Source: Verrucomicrobiaceae bacterium (GTDB lineage: Bacteria; Verrucomicrobiota; Verrucomicrobiia; Verrucomicrobiales; Verrucomicrobiaceae). Taken from it: DNA of 64,000 nucleotides. The stretch is taken from assembly GCA_016713035.1 (NCBI GenBank), contig JADJPW010000002.1, positions 434,001-498,000 on the forward strand, written 5' to 3'. Below are positions 1-9,141 of this stretch, one piece after another. The notes beneath the pieces are model-generated. The model was not told where the DNA came from, made no database searches, and saw nothing but the letters and a program-made list of their open reading frames with translations. How positions within the stretch are numbered: position 1 is the stretch's first letter; each line of letters opens with the position of its first letter. Made by a program: the position numbers and the translations under genes.

Positions 1-619
1 GCAACTCTGCCTCTCGCTGCTCTGCGTCATCCAAAGACGACAGCGTCATCACCGAGTGGCTCGACCTCCCGCGCAGAACAAAGTCCCCGCCGCCATTCAG
101 CTCGACATCCTCGAAGCCGCCGCCACCCGCGAAAGCCTCAAACCCAAGCTCGCCGCCCTCCAAACCCAAAACACCGAACTCCTCGAAGGCGGCGATGTCA
201 CCCGCGGCCGCGACCTCGTCACCAATCACCTCGGCGCCAACTGCATCGCCTGCCACACCGTCGAAGCCAAAGAAGGCAGCCAGGTCGGCCCCAACGTGAA
301 AACCATCGGCAGTCAAAAAGACCGTGCCTACATCCTCGAAGCCCTCCTCAACCCGCTTGCGCAAGTGGCACCCGGTTATGGTCTCATCACCCTCACCCTC
401 AAAGATGGAAAAAGCCTCTCTGCCGTCCTCGACAAAGAAGATAATAAATCCATCCGCCTGAAACTCCCCGACGGAAAACTCCAAACCGTCCCCGTCGATC
501 AAATCGCCTCTCGAACTCCACCCATCAGCATCATGCCGCCGATGCTCGGCATCCTCACCAAAGCGGAGATCCGCGATGTAGTGGCTTATCTGGCGAGCTT
601 GAAGGCGAAGAAGAAATGA
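1..619 (+). CDS. C-terminal part of a PVC-type haem-binding (cytochrome c-like) protein, partial
   Basis: The reading frame is open from the left edge and ends at 619. The readable part carries a single c-type haem motif, CIACH, followed by GPNVKTIG and an Met-rich distal segment (SIMPPMLGILT) that can supply the axial Met. It ends with KAEIRDVVAYLASLKAKKK. This is the C-terminal haem-binding domain found on large membrane-bound dehydrogenase-like proteins of Planctomycetes and Verrucomicrobia. The first 60 bases show sensible residues in three frames in turn (LPLAALRHP, then DDSVITEWLDL, then the main frame), so the gene extends left of the window with one or two frameshifts near its visible start. 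A GTG at 56 is in frame but is probably not the true start. Expected to be exported to the periplasm. Redox partner unknown. Confidence 0.75.
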   Translation, partial: QLCLSLLCVIQRRQRHHRVARPPAQNKVPAAIQLDILEAAATRESLKPKLAALQTQNTELLEGGDVTRGRDLVTNHLGANCIACHTVEAKEGSQVGPNVKTIGSQKDRAYILEALLNPLAQVAPGYGLITLTLKDGKSLSAVLDKEDNKSIRLKLPDGKLQTVPVDQIASRTPPISIMPPMLGILTKAEIRDVVAYLASLKAKKK

Positions 620-824
620 AATCTCACATCCACGTCCCTTCAGTAGCTGAGGCGCTGGCAACTATCGATTGCTGAACCTTTCTTGCGGAGCCGAGGAGCT
701 CCACGACTCGCGACGAGCTAGAAAGAGAGGTTATTTTGTCAGCCAGTTGCAGCCTGATCCCGTTTCCTCGTTTCCATGGTCGCTACCGTGACGTTTACGA
801 TGGGAGAACGCCGACGGCAGTCAC

Positions 825-3203
825 TTACTGATTGAAGATGAACTGCTGCGTTGATCAGGGCGTAATCAGGTCCTCCAGGGTGCTGGAGGCCCTTTTCCTG
901 GGCCTGAAGGCAAAGGGCCTTTTCCCTGGAGGTGGGCTTGCGGGAAAGCAGGGCCATGTAAGCGGCGTCGATTTTTTCATCGGCAGACTGGGCCTTGCCC
1001 ACGGTGAGCATGAGCTGGCTGTGGCGGTGAACGATCTGCGGCAGGAGCTCTCCATTCATCAACGCCAGGGCTTGGGGAACAGAGGCTTCACTGTTGCTTT
1101 TCTCAATCATTTCCCGGTCGCTCTGGCCAAATTCGCGTAGGTAATGACCGCGCGGGGCTGGGCTTTCGATTTCCGCAGCGCGTAACCACTGCCGGGAGTG
1201 CTGGCCACGCGAACGGAAGTAGTCCCCCCACTGCTTGCGGGGAATGGCATAGTACATGGCTTCTTCGCTCCAGGCCTTTATCTTAGCTTCGGCGACGTCC
1301 GCCTTGGTCATCTTGATCTTACCATCTCCAGCAGGGGCCATCGTGTGCCCGCCGTTGGCAGCACCGGCCGCCTGCATTTCGGCACTGGGGGCGGCCTGCA
1401 TCGAAACCTCCTGATTAGGTTCATAAGCAATGGTTTCCCAGGGCTTGCCGGTGACCTTCTCGAACAGCTTTTTTTGGCCTGGAATGATCACTTCAGCCAT
1501 GACGGTGCGGCGGGCATGGCTGTAAAGGGCCGTGATCTCACGGCTGATGGATTTGATTTTCGCATGGCACTCAGCAGCGCGTGTGATGGCAGCCTTTTTT
1601 TCAGGTCCGGTGACTTTGGCCGCGATGGATTGGTATTTTTTGGCGTCATCGCGGGCCTCCGCCAAACGTTTCTGCATAGCCTCCACACCTTCCGGCTGCG
1701 CCTGGTACTTCTTGGCGGCCACTTGAATGCTCTTGAACGCCTCAGCCGGACCGGCGACCTTTTCCACAGCCAGCCTGCGCTGCTCCAAGTATTCGTGGGT
1801 GGGCATGTTTGACATGTCGGGATTCGGGTTGATCAGCGTCACAAAGCTGTCCCACAGCTGCTCGGCTGACATGCGGCGCAGTTGCGGGCCAGTGAAGTGG
1901 CAGGCAGTCCCGGGCGCCACCTCCTCGTGGGAGGCCTGGCGCTGGTAGGTACTCGTGTTGAAAAGGATGCGCAGAAACGTCTTCATATCGTAATTCAGGC
2001 TCACCATCAGCTTTTCAAGATGGCTCAACAGTTCAGGATTCACCGCCACGGTCGTGTCCGTGAGATCGTCGAGCGGCTCGATCAGGGCGAGACCGAAGGC
2101 CTTTTTCCATAGGCGATTGACCACGACCTTGTTGAAGCGGTCGTTATCGGGATTCGCCAGCCAGCGTGCATAGGCCTGGATCCGTGTTTCCCCTGGCAGA
2201 GGAGTACTGGCATGGCCCATGATGGCAGCCGGTTTCACGACGGATTTGGGCTCCGCATCGTCATACTGGTAATCCGGTGGCAGAGTGACCTTGCGCCTCT
2301 CGTCAAAGGTCACCTTGGGGTAGCGCCCGGGGCCACGTGCCTCGCTCATGGCCTGATTGTATAAACCTTGACCCTGGAGCAAGTACTCCTCAGCTGCCCG
2401 GCGTGCCTGTCCCGCTCTGTCCAGCTCCGCCCAGAAAGCGAGGCGGTCGGCCTCGGTGTTGGGGCTTTTGGGCCATTCAGGCTGTTTGAACGTGGTGCGA
2501 ATGGCCAGGCCTTGCTCACGCAGAAGATCGCTGATACCGCCCGTGAAGCTGCCGCCGGAGTCTCTGATCTCCACGCCAGAGGTGAAGGCCGCCATCTCGT
2601 AGAACTGCTTCTGCGTCCACTTGTCGAAGGGGTGATTGTGGCACTGGGCACATTCGATGCGGGTGCCGAGGAAGACGCGCAACGTGCTCGCCATGTTGTC
2701 CAAGGGCATGCCACGATCACGTGTGTAGTAGCCAATCGCCCCATCGGACCAGGCCTTGCCATCTCCGGCGACCATCTCCGCACGAACACGTCATACGGCT
2801 TGTTGCTGCGCAGCGCATCCTTGATGAAATGAACATACGCAGGGCCTGTCCGCTGGCCCTTGGATTGAACACGCAGCACGTCCGCCCAGTAGTGGAAGTA
2901 GTTCTGCACATAGCCCTCGGAATCGAGGAGCTTGTCGATCAGTGCCGCACGCTTTCCTTCTTCTCTGGAAGCCAGAAACTCCTCAGCCTCACGCGAGGTG
3001 GGAATGCGGCCCACCACATCTAGATAGATGCGGCGCACGAAAGCGCTGTCATCCGCTGGGGCATTGGGCGTCAAGTTGTTAGCCGCCCAGTCCCTCGCCA
3101 GAAGCGCGTCAATTTCATCGGCGGCGGAAACTACCGGAGCGGCTCGGGCGATCGTCCCAAGCCAAAACGTTAAGATCATTGAACACGCTAGGAGTCCATT
3201 CAT
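825..3203 (-). CDS. DUF1549/DUF1553 domain protein (frameshifted)
   Basis: Reconstructed single protein. The start at 3203 gives a signal peptide (MNGLLACSMILTFWLGTIARA), then DUF1549 with DEIDALLARDW, FVRRIYLDVVGRIPT and a CAQCHNHPFDKW haem-like/metal motif, then DUF1553 with ANPDNDRFNKVVVNRLWKKAFG, LRILFNTSTYQR and RRMSAEQLWDSF. Two frame changes are needed: near 2775 (KPYDVFVR in one frame, EMVAGDGKAWSDG in the next) and near 855. After the second, the ending reads ALI-TQQFIFNQ-stop with the stop at 825-827, the usual ending of this family. Function is not established for the family; members occur beside DUF1501 proteins and sulfatases in PVC bacteria and are thought to act in periplasmic redox or polysaccharide use. 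No DUF1501 gene is adjacent here. Confidence 0.8.
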
Positions 3204-3505
3204 GTGAGGTGAAACGCAGAATTCATCCCTAGTACTGCAGAGGCGAGGTGCCGTCAACTTTTGGATCGGAATTGCACCCACGAAAGGTGTAAATAAGATT
3301 ATAGCCGGATGACCTATTCAGGGGGAAACGGTGAAAATGGGGTGGATGTGCAACTGTCTGAGAAATCGTCTCCTTCGCATTGGCGGCACGGCGGCGGATG
3401 AGGGCATCCGCGCTCAGGGGGACAGCTTTGCCGGAGAGCTGGAGACGAGGAGTTAGCCGTGCGCCCGGCATTTGTCTTTAGGCTGCGACCAGCCATGCAT
3501 GGACT

Positions 3506-3630
3506 GTGGCTCTGTCTGCATGAGTTGTCGCAGACCTTGGGGGGGCGTGGCTTTGTGTTCATGGTTGCACGCAGACTTTCTATGGTTCGTGACTTTGTCT
3601 GCATGAATGGTCACAAACCATCCATGGTTC
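3506..3630. repeat. Three imperfect tandem copies of a 41-42 bp unit
   Basis: Copies start at 3506, 3547 and 3589. Each opens with GTGGCTcTGTcTgCATG or a close variant (GTGGCTTTGTGTTCATG, GTGACTTTGTCTGCATG), continues through a GTTG/GGTC plus CRCAGACC/CACAAACC core and ends near ATGGTTC. A weaker copy may precede them from about 3465. The segment lies in the 570 bp between the DUF1549 gene start (3203) and the IS630 left end (3772). ORFs crossing it have repeat-derived low-complexity translations, so I regard it as mainly non-coding. Confidence 0.6.
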
Positions 3631-3661
3631 GCCGCTTTGGGAAACCAAAGATCATGTTTGG

Positions 3662-4812
3662 TCAGTTCTTTGCTACGGTGCCCGAGGTCCGGCATCTCCG
3701 ACAATGTCCAGATCTCGTCACGAATGTCCTGCTCAGTCCATCAGCGGCCTCAGGATGATGGTCAGCCCATAGACCGATTCTCAAAAAGAATGTCATAAAC
3801 GCGTCTTTGGGCGGCACTGACCGAAGGATGGAGGGCTGGTCGAACAAAGAGCGCAGGGACTCGATGATACGGTCCTGAAGTTGCTCGGAAGTCTTGGCGA
3901 TCCAGCCGTTGAACCAGTCGGCCTTCATGCGCAGCCACAAGCGCTCAATGGCGTTGAGGTCTGGCGAGCGTGGCGGCAGATACTCCGGCTCGAAGTGATG
4001 CCAGTTGAGGCTCTTGGTCTTGTGCCATGAGGCGTTGTCGAGCACCAGGATAGCGCGGCGTCCTTCTACGCGCGGATTCTCCTCAGCTAGAGTGTCAAGG
4101 AACACCTGAAAAGTGACGCTGTCGCACAGGTTGAAGAGCAGTGCGCCGAGACGTCCATCTTTGGGCCGCACGGCACCAAACACATTGTAGCGGATGCTCA
4201 CCGAGATAGGGTGAGTGGCGCACCTTGCCGATCTTGGTCCAGGTGCGGCGCGGGCGCGGATCGCCTTCAAAGCCGCTTTCGTCGCTGAACCACAAGTCGA
4301 CGTTCGGATCAGCCACCCAGTTCTGGAGCTTTTCGCAGAAGGCTTGGCGCTTGTCCTCATCCTGATTGAGCGGCCAAGGGCGCGGAACTTTGGAGGCGGT
4401 AGTCGTGCTCGTGGAGATAGCGCACGGTGGTGCTGTAGCCGAGCTGGGTTTGCAGGTTCTGCTTGATCCAGCCGTGCAACTTCACCGCAGTCCAGTGGCT
4501 CTGTCCGGCCAGTGAGGGATCTTCGATGAGAGGCAGAATTTTTCGTTCACTTGTTCCCTTGGGCAGGATTCGGCGACGGCCGCTGCTACGCCCGGGAATG
4601 AGACCATCAAGGCCGGCGAGATTGAAGGCTTGGATGAAACGCAAAACCTGCCGCAGGCTGAAGCCTGAGAGGTCAGCGACTTGCTCGCGGCTCTTGCCTT
4701 CATAAAGCCAGCGCAGCGCTTGAAGCCGACGAAAGCCCTTCTTCAGGGCGTGCAATCCATCGCCACGCCGACCTCTTCCAAGGTCGCGTTTTCGAGATTG
4801 AGTGTGATGCAC
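3662..4812 (-). pseudogene. IS630-family transposase, frameshifted
   Basis: N-terminal helix-turn-helix (SREQVADLSGFSLRQVLRFI, then AGLDGL) followed by a DDE RNase-H-like domain: first Asp in WFSDESGFE, second Asp in ILVLDNASWHK, Glu in YLPPRSPDLNAIERLW. Three frame changes are needed: near 4750 (an alternative frame gives a more family-like start with LENATLEEVGVAMDCTP), near 4397 (one extra C turns LKVPRPWPLNQDED into another frame) and near 4205 (YLGEH to IRYNVFGAV). The open frame also reads through the left inverted repeat and ends 110 bp outside the element, so the native stop is unclear. As sequenced it would not make an active transposase, though the breaks may be sequencing errors. 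Confidence 0.85.
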
Positions 4813-5161
4813 GGGCGGGCCACCGCCGCCTATTAATTACCGCAATTCTAAAAAGTACAGCCTCAATATGACATTCTTTTTGAGAACCGGTCTAGACCCA
4901 AATGGCTTGCAGGTCGTATTGAGCCGCACGGCTGAATAAGACGGCATTCATGCCTAGGCACGCCAGTTCGCCTTGAATGCTTCCATTTTCTGCCAGGGAC
5001 TTCCACTCGTCAGAAACGGCCTCGGCCATGTCCTGAAGCCCTTCGTCAATCTTGGCTGTCGCCGCCATCTTCCAGCGTTCTTGCTGGTGCATGAGCTCCA
5101 AAGAATCCTCCACGACTTCATCGGCGTTTTGATGAGGCCCGTGGCGATTTTTGCCGCACAA
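3733..5161 (-). pseudogene. Unknown small gene split by the IS630 element
   Basis: Right of the element a minus-strand frame (5161 down to 4895) encodes a helical, coding-looking protein with ELMHQQERWKMAATAKIDEG, EAVSDEWKSLAENGS and LACLGMNAVLFSRAAQYDL. It ends in a TAG at 4894-4892 made from the duplicated TA target plus the first G of the element. If the element and one TA copy are removed, the frame runs on without a break from ...QAIWV into YGLTIILRPLMD and stops at 3735-3733. A one-base change would extend it further as WTEQDIRDEIWTLSEMPDLG. The true start is unclear: the first Met at 5161 may be too early. I do not recognise the family. The annotated interval includes the insertion. 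Confidence 0.5.
3772..4892. mobile_element. IS630-family insertion sequence (1121 bp)
   Basis: Terminal inverted repeats of 26 bp lie at 3772-3797 and 4867-4892 with one mismatch; the left end begins GACCGATTCTCAAAAAG and the right end, read inward, GACCGGTTCTCAAAAAG. Both ends are bordered by TA (3770-3771 and 4893-4894), the target duplication expected for IS630/Tc1-mariner-type transposition. Length and transposase (DDE with a PRSPDLNAIE signature) agree with the family. The insertion interrupts a minus-strand reading frame. Confidence 0.92.
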
Positions 5162-5712
5162 AGGATTCGAAAACAGCGGGTAGTGTCACAGTCATGAAGA
5201 AAGTCTGACTTGCTGCCCTGCTAACCGTCAACAAGTCTGTGCTCGGCGGTGGCTTGGTGAACAATCCCAAGGCTTTTGAAAAACGAAATGGCAGAGATGA
5301 TTTCACGCCAAGGCAAATGGCCACAGGTTCAGAAAGCTTGGGAACCTTTGCCGCTTTGCATCTCGGCCAGAGACTTTAAAACCAGGCCAACCTTCGAGCC
5401 GAAAAACCGGCTCGCGATGCTTCGCTTCATCATGATTTGTGAATTCATGAGATGAAGATGGGGAATCTAAACCGCTTATATGACGCTCATTTAACGCTGA
5501 TGTTTGGTTTGGGATTAGCGTCGGGTCAGCGTCGAATGAGCGGTTAAAAATCACAAAACCTCACGACGCGAAGCATAAGATGTATTCGACCGAATATGGC
5601 GGCTTTACATCGAGCGCCAGTAGCAGGCAATTTCAGTGTGCATGGTCAGTCTGCGCCTCGCTTTTCTCATGGGCTGAAACTTGAGCACCATGCCTGTCGT
5701 TATCCACAGATC
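5162..5712. other. Intergenic region with no convincing gene
   Basis: The 550 bp upstream of the sulfatase contain only short ORFs with poor coding character. The one clear structure is the inverted repeat at 5484-5542, listed separately. A short palindrome ATTCGACCGAAT lies at about 5583-5594. Confidence 0.5.
5484..5542. repeat. Inverted repeat with 16-bp arms
   Basis: CGCTCATTTAACGCTG (5484-5499) pairs with CAGCGTCGAATGAGCG (5527-5542). The arms match at 14 of 16 positions and enclose a 27-nt spacer. Outer bases AACCGCT (from about 5470) and AGCGGTT (to about 5545) extend the symmetry. It could form a large hairpin in RNA or mark a small degenerate repeat element. No T-tract follows, so it is not a typical terminator. 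Confidence 0.5.
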
Positions 5713-7306
5713 ATGCGCTCCTTGCTTCCTCTGCTTTTTGTTTCACTGGCTACCCTTGTTCCTTTCCAGTCTGCTTCTGCTGCAGCGAAGCCGAACATCA
5801 TTTTCATCCTCTGTGATGACCTGGGGTATGGCGATGTGAAGTGCCTCAATCCTGAAGGAAAATCGCGACTCCACACATGGATCGACTTGCGAAGGAGGGG
5901 TGATCTTTACCGATGCACACTCCGGCTCCAGCGTCTGCACTCCCACACGCTACGGCGTGATGACAGGCCGCTACTCTGGCGGTAAAGCTACAAAGCAGCG
6001 ATGCTCGGTGGGCTCTCCCCGAGGCTCATCGAGCAGGGGCGCTCACCGTGGCCTCCTTTCTGAAGCAAAACGGCTATTACACTGCCTGTGTCGGAAAATG
6101 GCACCTCGGCATGGATTGGGTGAAAAAGGGCAGCGTGACGAGTGGGCATCGAATCTGCCGAGCAGGTCCATAACGTTGATTACACTCAGCCCATCGCTAA
6201 TGGCCCACTCAGTGTCGGTTTTGACTCCTACTTCGGCATCAGTGCCTCTCTGGACATGGTGCCGTATTGCTTCATCGAAAATGATCGTGTCCCGGTCAAT
6301 CCGACAGCAAACGATGAAGCTCTCATGAATGCCGCCAATCGCAGCGGCAAGGCATTCACCCGCGAGGGGCCAGGTAGCCCGGGATTTCGCGGTGAGGATG
6401 TGCTCCCGCCTTTACCAACCGTGCGGTGAAGATCATCGACAAGAAAAGCTGCTGATGCGAAAACGGCAACCCCTTCTTCATCTACATGCCGCTGAACTCT
6501 CCGCACACACCGATCCTGCCGGAGTGAGAAGTGGCAGGGGAAAAGCGGCCTCAGCTCCTACGCTGATTTTGTCATGGAGACAGACGACGCCATCGGTCAA
6601 ATCATGACCGCCACAGAGAAAAGGGGCATCGCTCAGGACACGCTTATCATCGTCACCAGTGACAATGGCTGCTCTCCCAGCGCTGACTTCCCACTGCATC
6701 TCAGCAAGGGCCATAATCCCAGCTACAACATGCGTGGACACAAAGCGGATGTCTTTGATGGCGGGCACCGGGTGCCATTCATCGTCCGCTGGCCAGCGCA
6801 GGCCAAAGCAGGTCAAAAATCCGCCCAGCTCACCTGCCTCACCGACTTCCTCGCCACCTGTGCCGACATCCTAGGTGAAAAATTACCCGAAACGGCTGCG
6901 GAGGACAGTTACAGCTTCCTCCACGTCCTGCGCGGCGAGAGTAGCTCCGACTCACGTCCCAACATCATCCACCACAGCATCAATGGCAGCTTTGTCATCC
7001 GTGAAGGTCCGTGGAAGCTAGCCCTCTGTGCCGACTCCGGCGGCTGGAGCGCCCGCGTCCTGGTCAGGCCCCGAAAGACGCCCCAGACTCCCAGCTCTAC
7101 GATCTGAGCGCCGACATCGGAGAAACGAATAACCTCATCGCCGAAAGCCCGAAATCGCCGCTAAGCTCAACCTCATCCAAAAACAATCACCGATGGCCGC
7201 AGCACCCCTGGTGCCGCACAAAGCAACGCCGTCGAGGTCATCCTGCGCAAACCCACGCCGAAAGGCCAGCCTAAAGGGGAAGAAGAAAGAAGCTCCGAAG
7301 AAATAG
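5713..7306 (+). CDS. Arylsulfatase family protein (frameshifted)
   Basis: Start at 5713 gives a signal peptide (MRSLLPLLFVSLATLVPFQS...) and then the sulfatase opening PNIIFILCDDLGYGDVKC. The formylglycine site is in VCTPTRYGVMTGR (CxPTR form), where Cys is converted to formylglycine. Later landmarks are GFDSYFGISASLDM, IIVTSDNGCSP (metal ligands), RGHKADVFDGGHRVPFIVRWP and LYDLSADIGETNNL. It ends GKKKEAPKK-stop at 7306. At least four frame changes are needed (about 5860-5900, 5985-6140, 6420-6570, 7060), many near short homopolymers. Family role: hydrolysis of sulfate esters on extracellular polysaccharides or small molecules. Substrate not predictable. Confidence 0.82.
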
Positions 7307-7346
7307 AGGCGGCAGTCTTTTCGCATTTTCCAGCTCCTTTCTTCAC

Positions 7347-8214
7347 ATGCCTACCCGCCGTCGATTTTTACGATCGAGTGCTCTATTTGCTGCGGGGCCA
7401 CTTCTGGCCGCGAAGGACGACCTCAGAGGCGAGATCGGCATTACCACCGGCTCCTTCATGCGGCATCTCAGCGCTGAAAAGGCGGCTGGAAAGCTGCGCC
7501 TACTCGATCTGCCGCAAATCATGCGTGAGGAGCTCGATATGCGGGTGATCGATCTCATGACCGCCACCCTCGTTTCGCTCGAGCCAGCCTACTTAGAGCG
7601 ACTCCGCGCAGCTGCGGAGAAACACGGCTGCCTTTTGACCAATCTGAAAATGAACCAGCCCGGCCTCGACATGGCCAGTGCTGATCCCGTGATCAAACAG
7701 GCCGCCATGCGTGTGTATAAGCACAGCATCGATGCAGCGGCACTGCTCGGCTGTCGCTGGGTGCGTCCACTGCCTCTCCCAGACAGGCCTGATCCACAGC
7801 GCCTCGCCGCAGCCATGCGGGAACTCATCGACTACGCCGCCAAAGAAATCACCGTGCTCGTCGAAAACTATGGCTGGATGATGACCGATGCCGATGCCAT
7901 CCCCCGCGTCATCGCCTCTGTCGGCCCCGCATTGAAAGCCCAACCCGACACCGGTAACTGGAAGGACAACACCACCCGCTACACCGGCCTCGAAAAGCCT
8001 TTCCGCACGCCGTTTCCTGCGACTTCAAAGCCTTCAAACTCGGCCCCGATGGCGCTCACGCCGATTACGATCTGAAAAAGTGCTTCGACATCGCCTGGGC
8101 CACTGGTTTTCGGGGTCCTGGTGCATCGAGCACTTCCACCCCGACTTGCCTGAGCTGTTTCAGGAAATGAAACTCCTGCGCGACCTACTCCGCAGGTGGA
8201 TGCGGACAGATTGA
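7347..8214 (+). CDS. Secreted sugar phosphate isomerase/epimerase-like TIM barrel (frameshifted)
   Basis: Starts 40 bp after the sulfatase with a Tat-like signal, TRRRFLRSSALFAAGPLLAA. The body follows the AP-endonuclease-2/xylose-isomerase-like TIM barrel pattern: GCRWVRPLPLPD, ITVLVENYGWMMTDADAI and QPDTGNW (Glu and Asp metal-ligand positions), ending with CIEHFHPDLPELFQEMKLLRDLL and a stop at 8214. Two frame changes near 8010 and 8110 are needed to join YTGLEK, FKAFKLGPDGAHADYDLKK and WCIEHFHPD. PVC genomes have many such paralogues beside sulfatases and oxidoreductases. Probable role is carbohydrate isomerisation or epimerisation; substrate unknown. Confidence 0.72.
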
Positions 8215-8442
8215 CCCTCTGTCCATCACTAGATTCCTGATCTGGTCTGGAGAAACCAAAGGCAGCAAGGAAGCCTATGCCTGCATCAAGGGTAAGGTGT
8301 ATCCTTAGTGCATGCTGTTGAATGCGCCTGGGCTCATAAAAAATGCAGCAAAAAGCGGCCTTGTGAGTGATCGTGCGACAAGATCGTCACATCACGATCT
8401 TTGGCAGACAGGGGAATGTGACGTTGATGTGGATTCCCGAAC
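8215..8442. other. Intergenic region before the response regulator, with a palindrome
   Basis: A perfect inverted repeat AGATCGT-n6-ACGATCT lies at 8381-8400, about 43 bp before the response-regulator start; it could be an operator. At 8235-8310 a short plus frame encodes LIWSGETKGSKEAYACIKGKVYP-stop and may be the tail of a lost gene. No strong sigma-70 promoter is apparent by eye. Confidence 0.4.
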
Positions 8443-9141
8443 ATGAACCGAATCCTTTTAGTAGATGATGAGAAAGACATCTTGGAGCTTATCAGCCTCC
8501 ATCTTTCTAATGAAGGGAGTGAAGTGCTCACTTTGAGCAATGGCCTTGAGGTGCTGGAGACAGCGGCTCGTGAAAAGCCGCAGCTCATCGTGCTGGACAT
8601 CATGTTGCCTGGTTTGGACGGGTGGCAGGTTTTCCGGCAGTTGCGCACGGATGTGCGAACGCGAGGCATTCCGGTGCTGATGCTGAGTGCGCGTTCCCAG
8701 GCGCATGACCGCATCAATGGCCTGGAGCTGGGGGCGGATGACTATTTGACGAAGCCCTTCAGTCCGCGTGAGCTGGTGCTGCGGATCAAGGCCATCCTAC
8801 GCCGCTCCCAAAAGGTCGCGATGACCGATGAGCTACGGGTAGGGGACTTCGTGGTGGATCGCCAAAACATGGTGCTCACAGTCTCCGGACAGCTCGCGGA
8901 GCTGACGTCCACGGAGCTGAAGCTGGTGTCTTTTTTGATGGCGAATCCGGATGTGGTGCATACTCGGAGTGAGTTGCTCAATGCCGTGTGGGGATATGCC
9001 GATGACACACACTCCCGCACGCTCGACACGCACATAAAGCGCCTGCGTGACAAGCTAGGCTCCCACGGCACCCACATCGGCACCGTGCGCAAACAGGGCT
9101 ATCTTTTCATCGCAGATCCAGGAAAGGCTAAGCGGGCATGA
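8443..9141 (+). CDS. OmpR/PhoB-type response regulator
   Basis: 232 residues, intact. Receiver domain at 1-120: acidic pair D8-D9 in ILLVDDEKD, phospho-acceptor D52 in VLDIMLPGLDGW, conserved Ser in MLSARSQ and K104 in DDYLTKPFSPREL. C-terminal winged-helix domain at about 130-228 with LTSTELKLVSFLMANP, RSELLNAVWGY, RTLDTHIKRLRDKLG and IGTVRKQGYLF. This is the PhoB/OmpR subfamily. Its stop overlaps the start of the next gene (ATGA at 9138-9141), so the two are probably translationally coupled. Its control of the nearby phosphate-type genes is inferred from context and from Pho-box-like sites; family membership is firm. Confidence 0.93.
   Translation: MNRILLVDDEKDILELISLHLSNEGSEVLTLSNGLEVLETAAREKPQLIVLDIMLPGLDGWQVFRQLRTDVRTRGIPVLMLSARSQAHDRINGLELGADDYLTKPFSPRELVLRIKAILRRSQKVAMTDELRVGDFVVDRQNMVLTVSGQLAELTSTELKLVSFLMANPDVVHTRSELLNAVWGYADDTHSRTLDTHIKRLRDKLGSHGTHIGTVRKQGYLFIADPGKAKRA

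Noticed and set aside
3459..3758. Plus-strand ORF across the tandem repeats
   Set aside because: Its translation simply follows the nucleotide repeats and it extends to the IS630 end. No ribosome binding site or family features.
8401..8440. Additional Pho-box-like site before the response regulator
   Set aside because: A minus-strand match (AATCCAC-ATCA-ACGTCAC) points away from the gene and is weak; not enough to call autoregulation.
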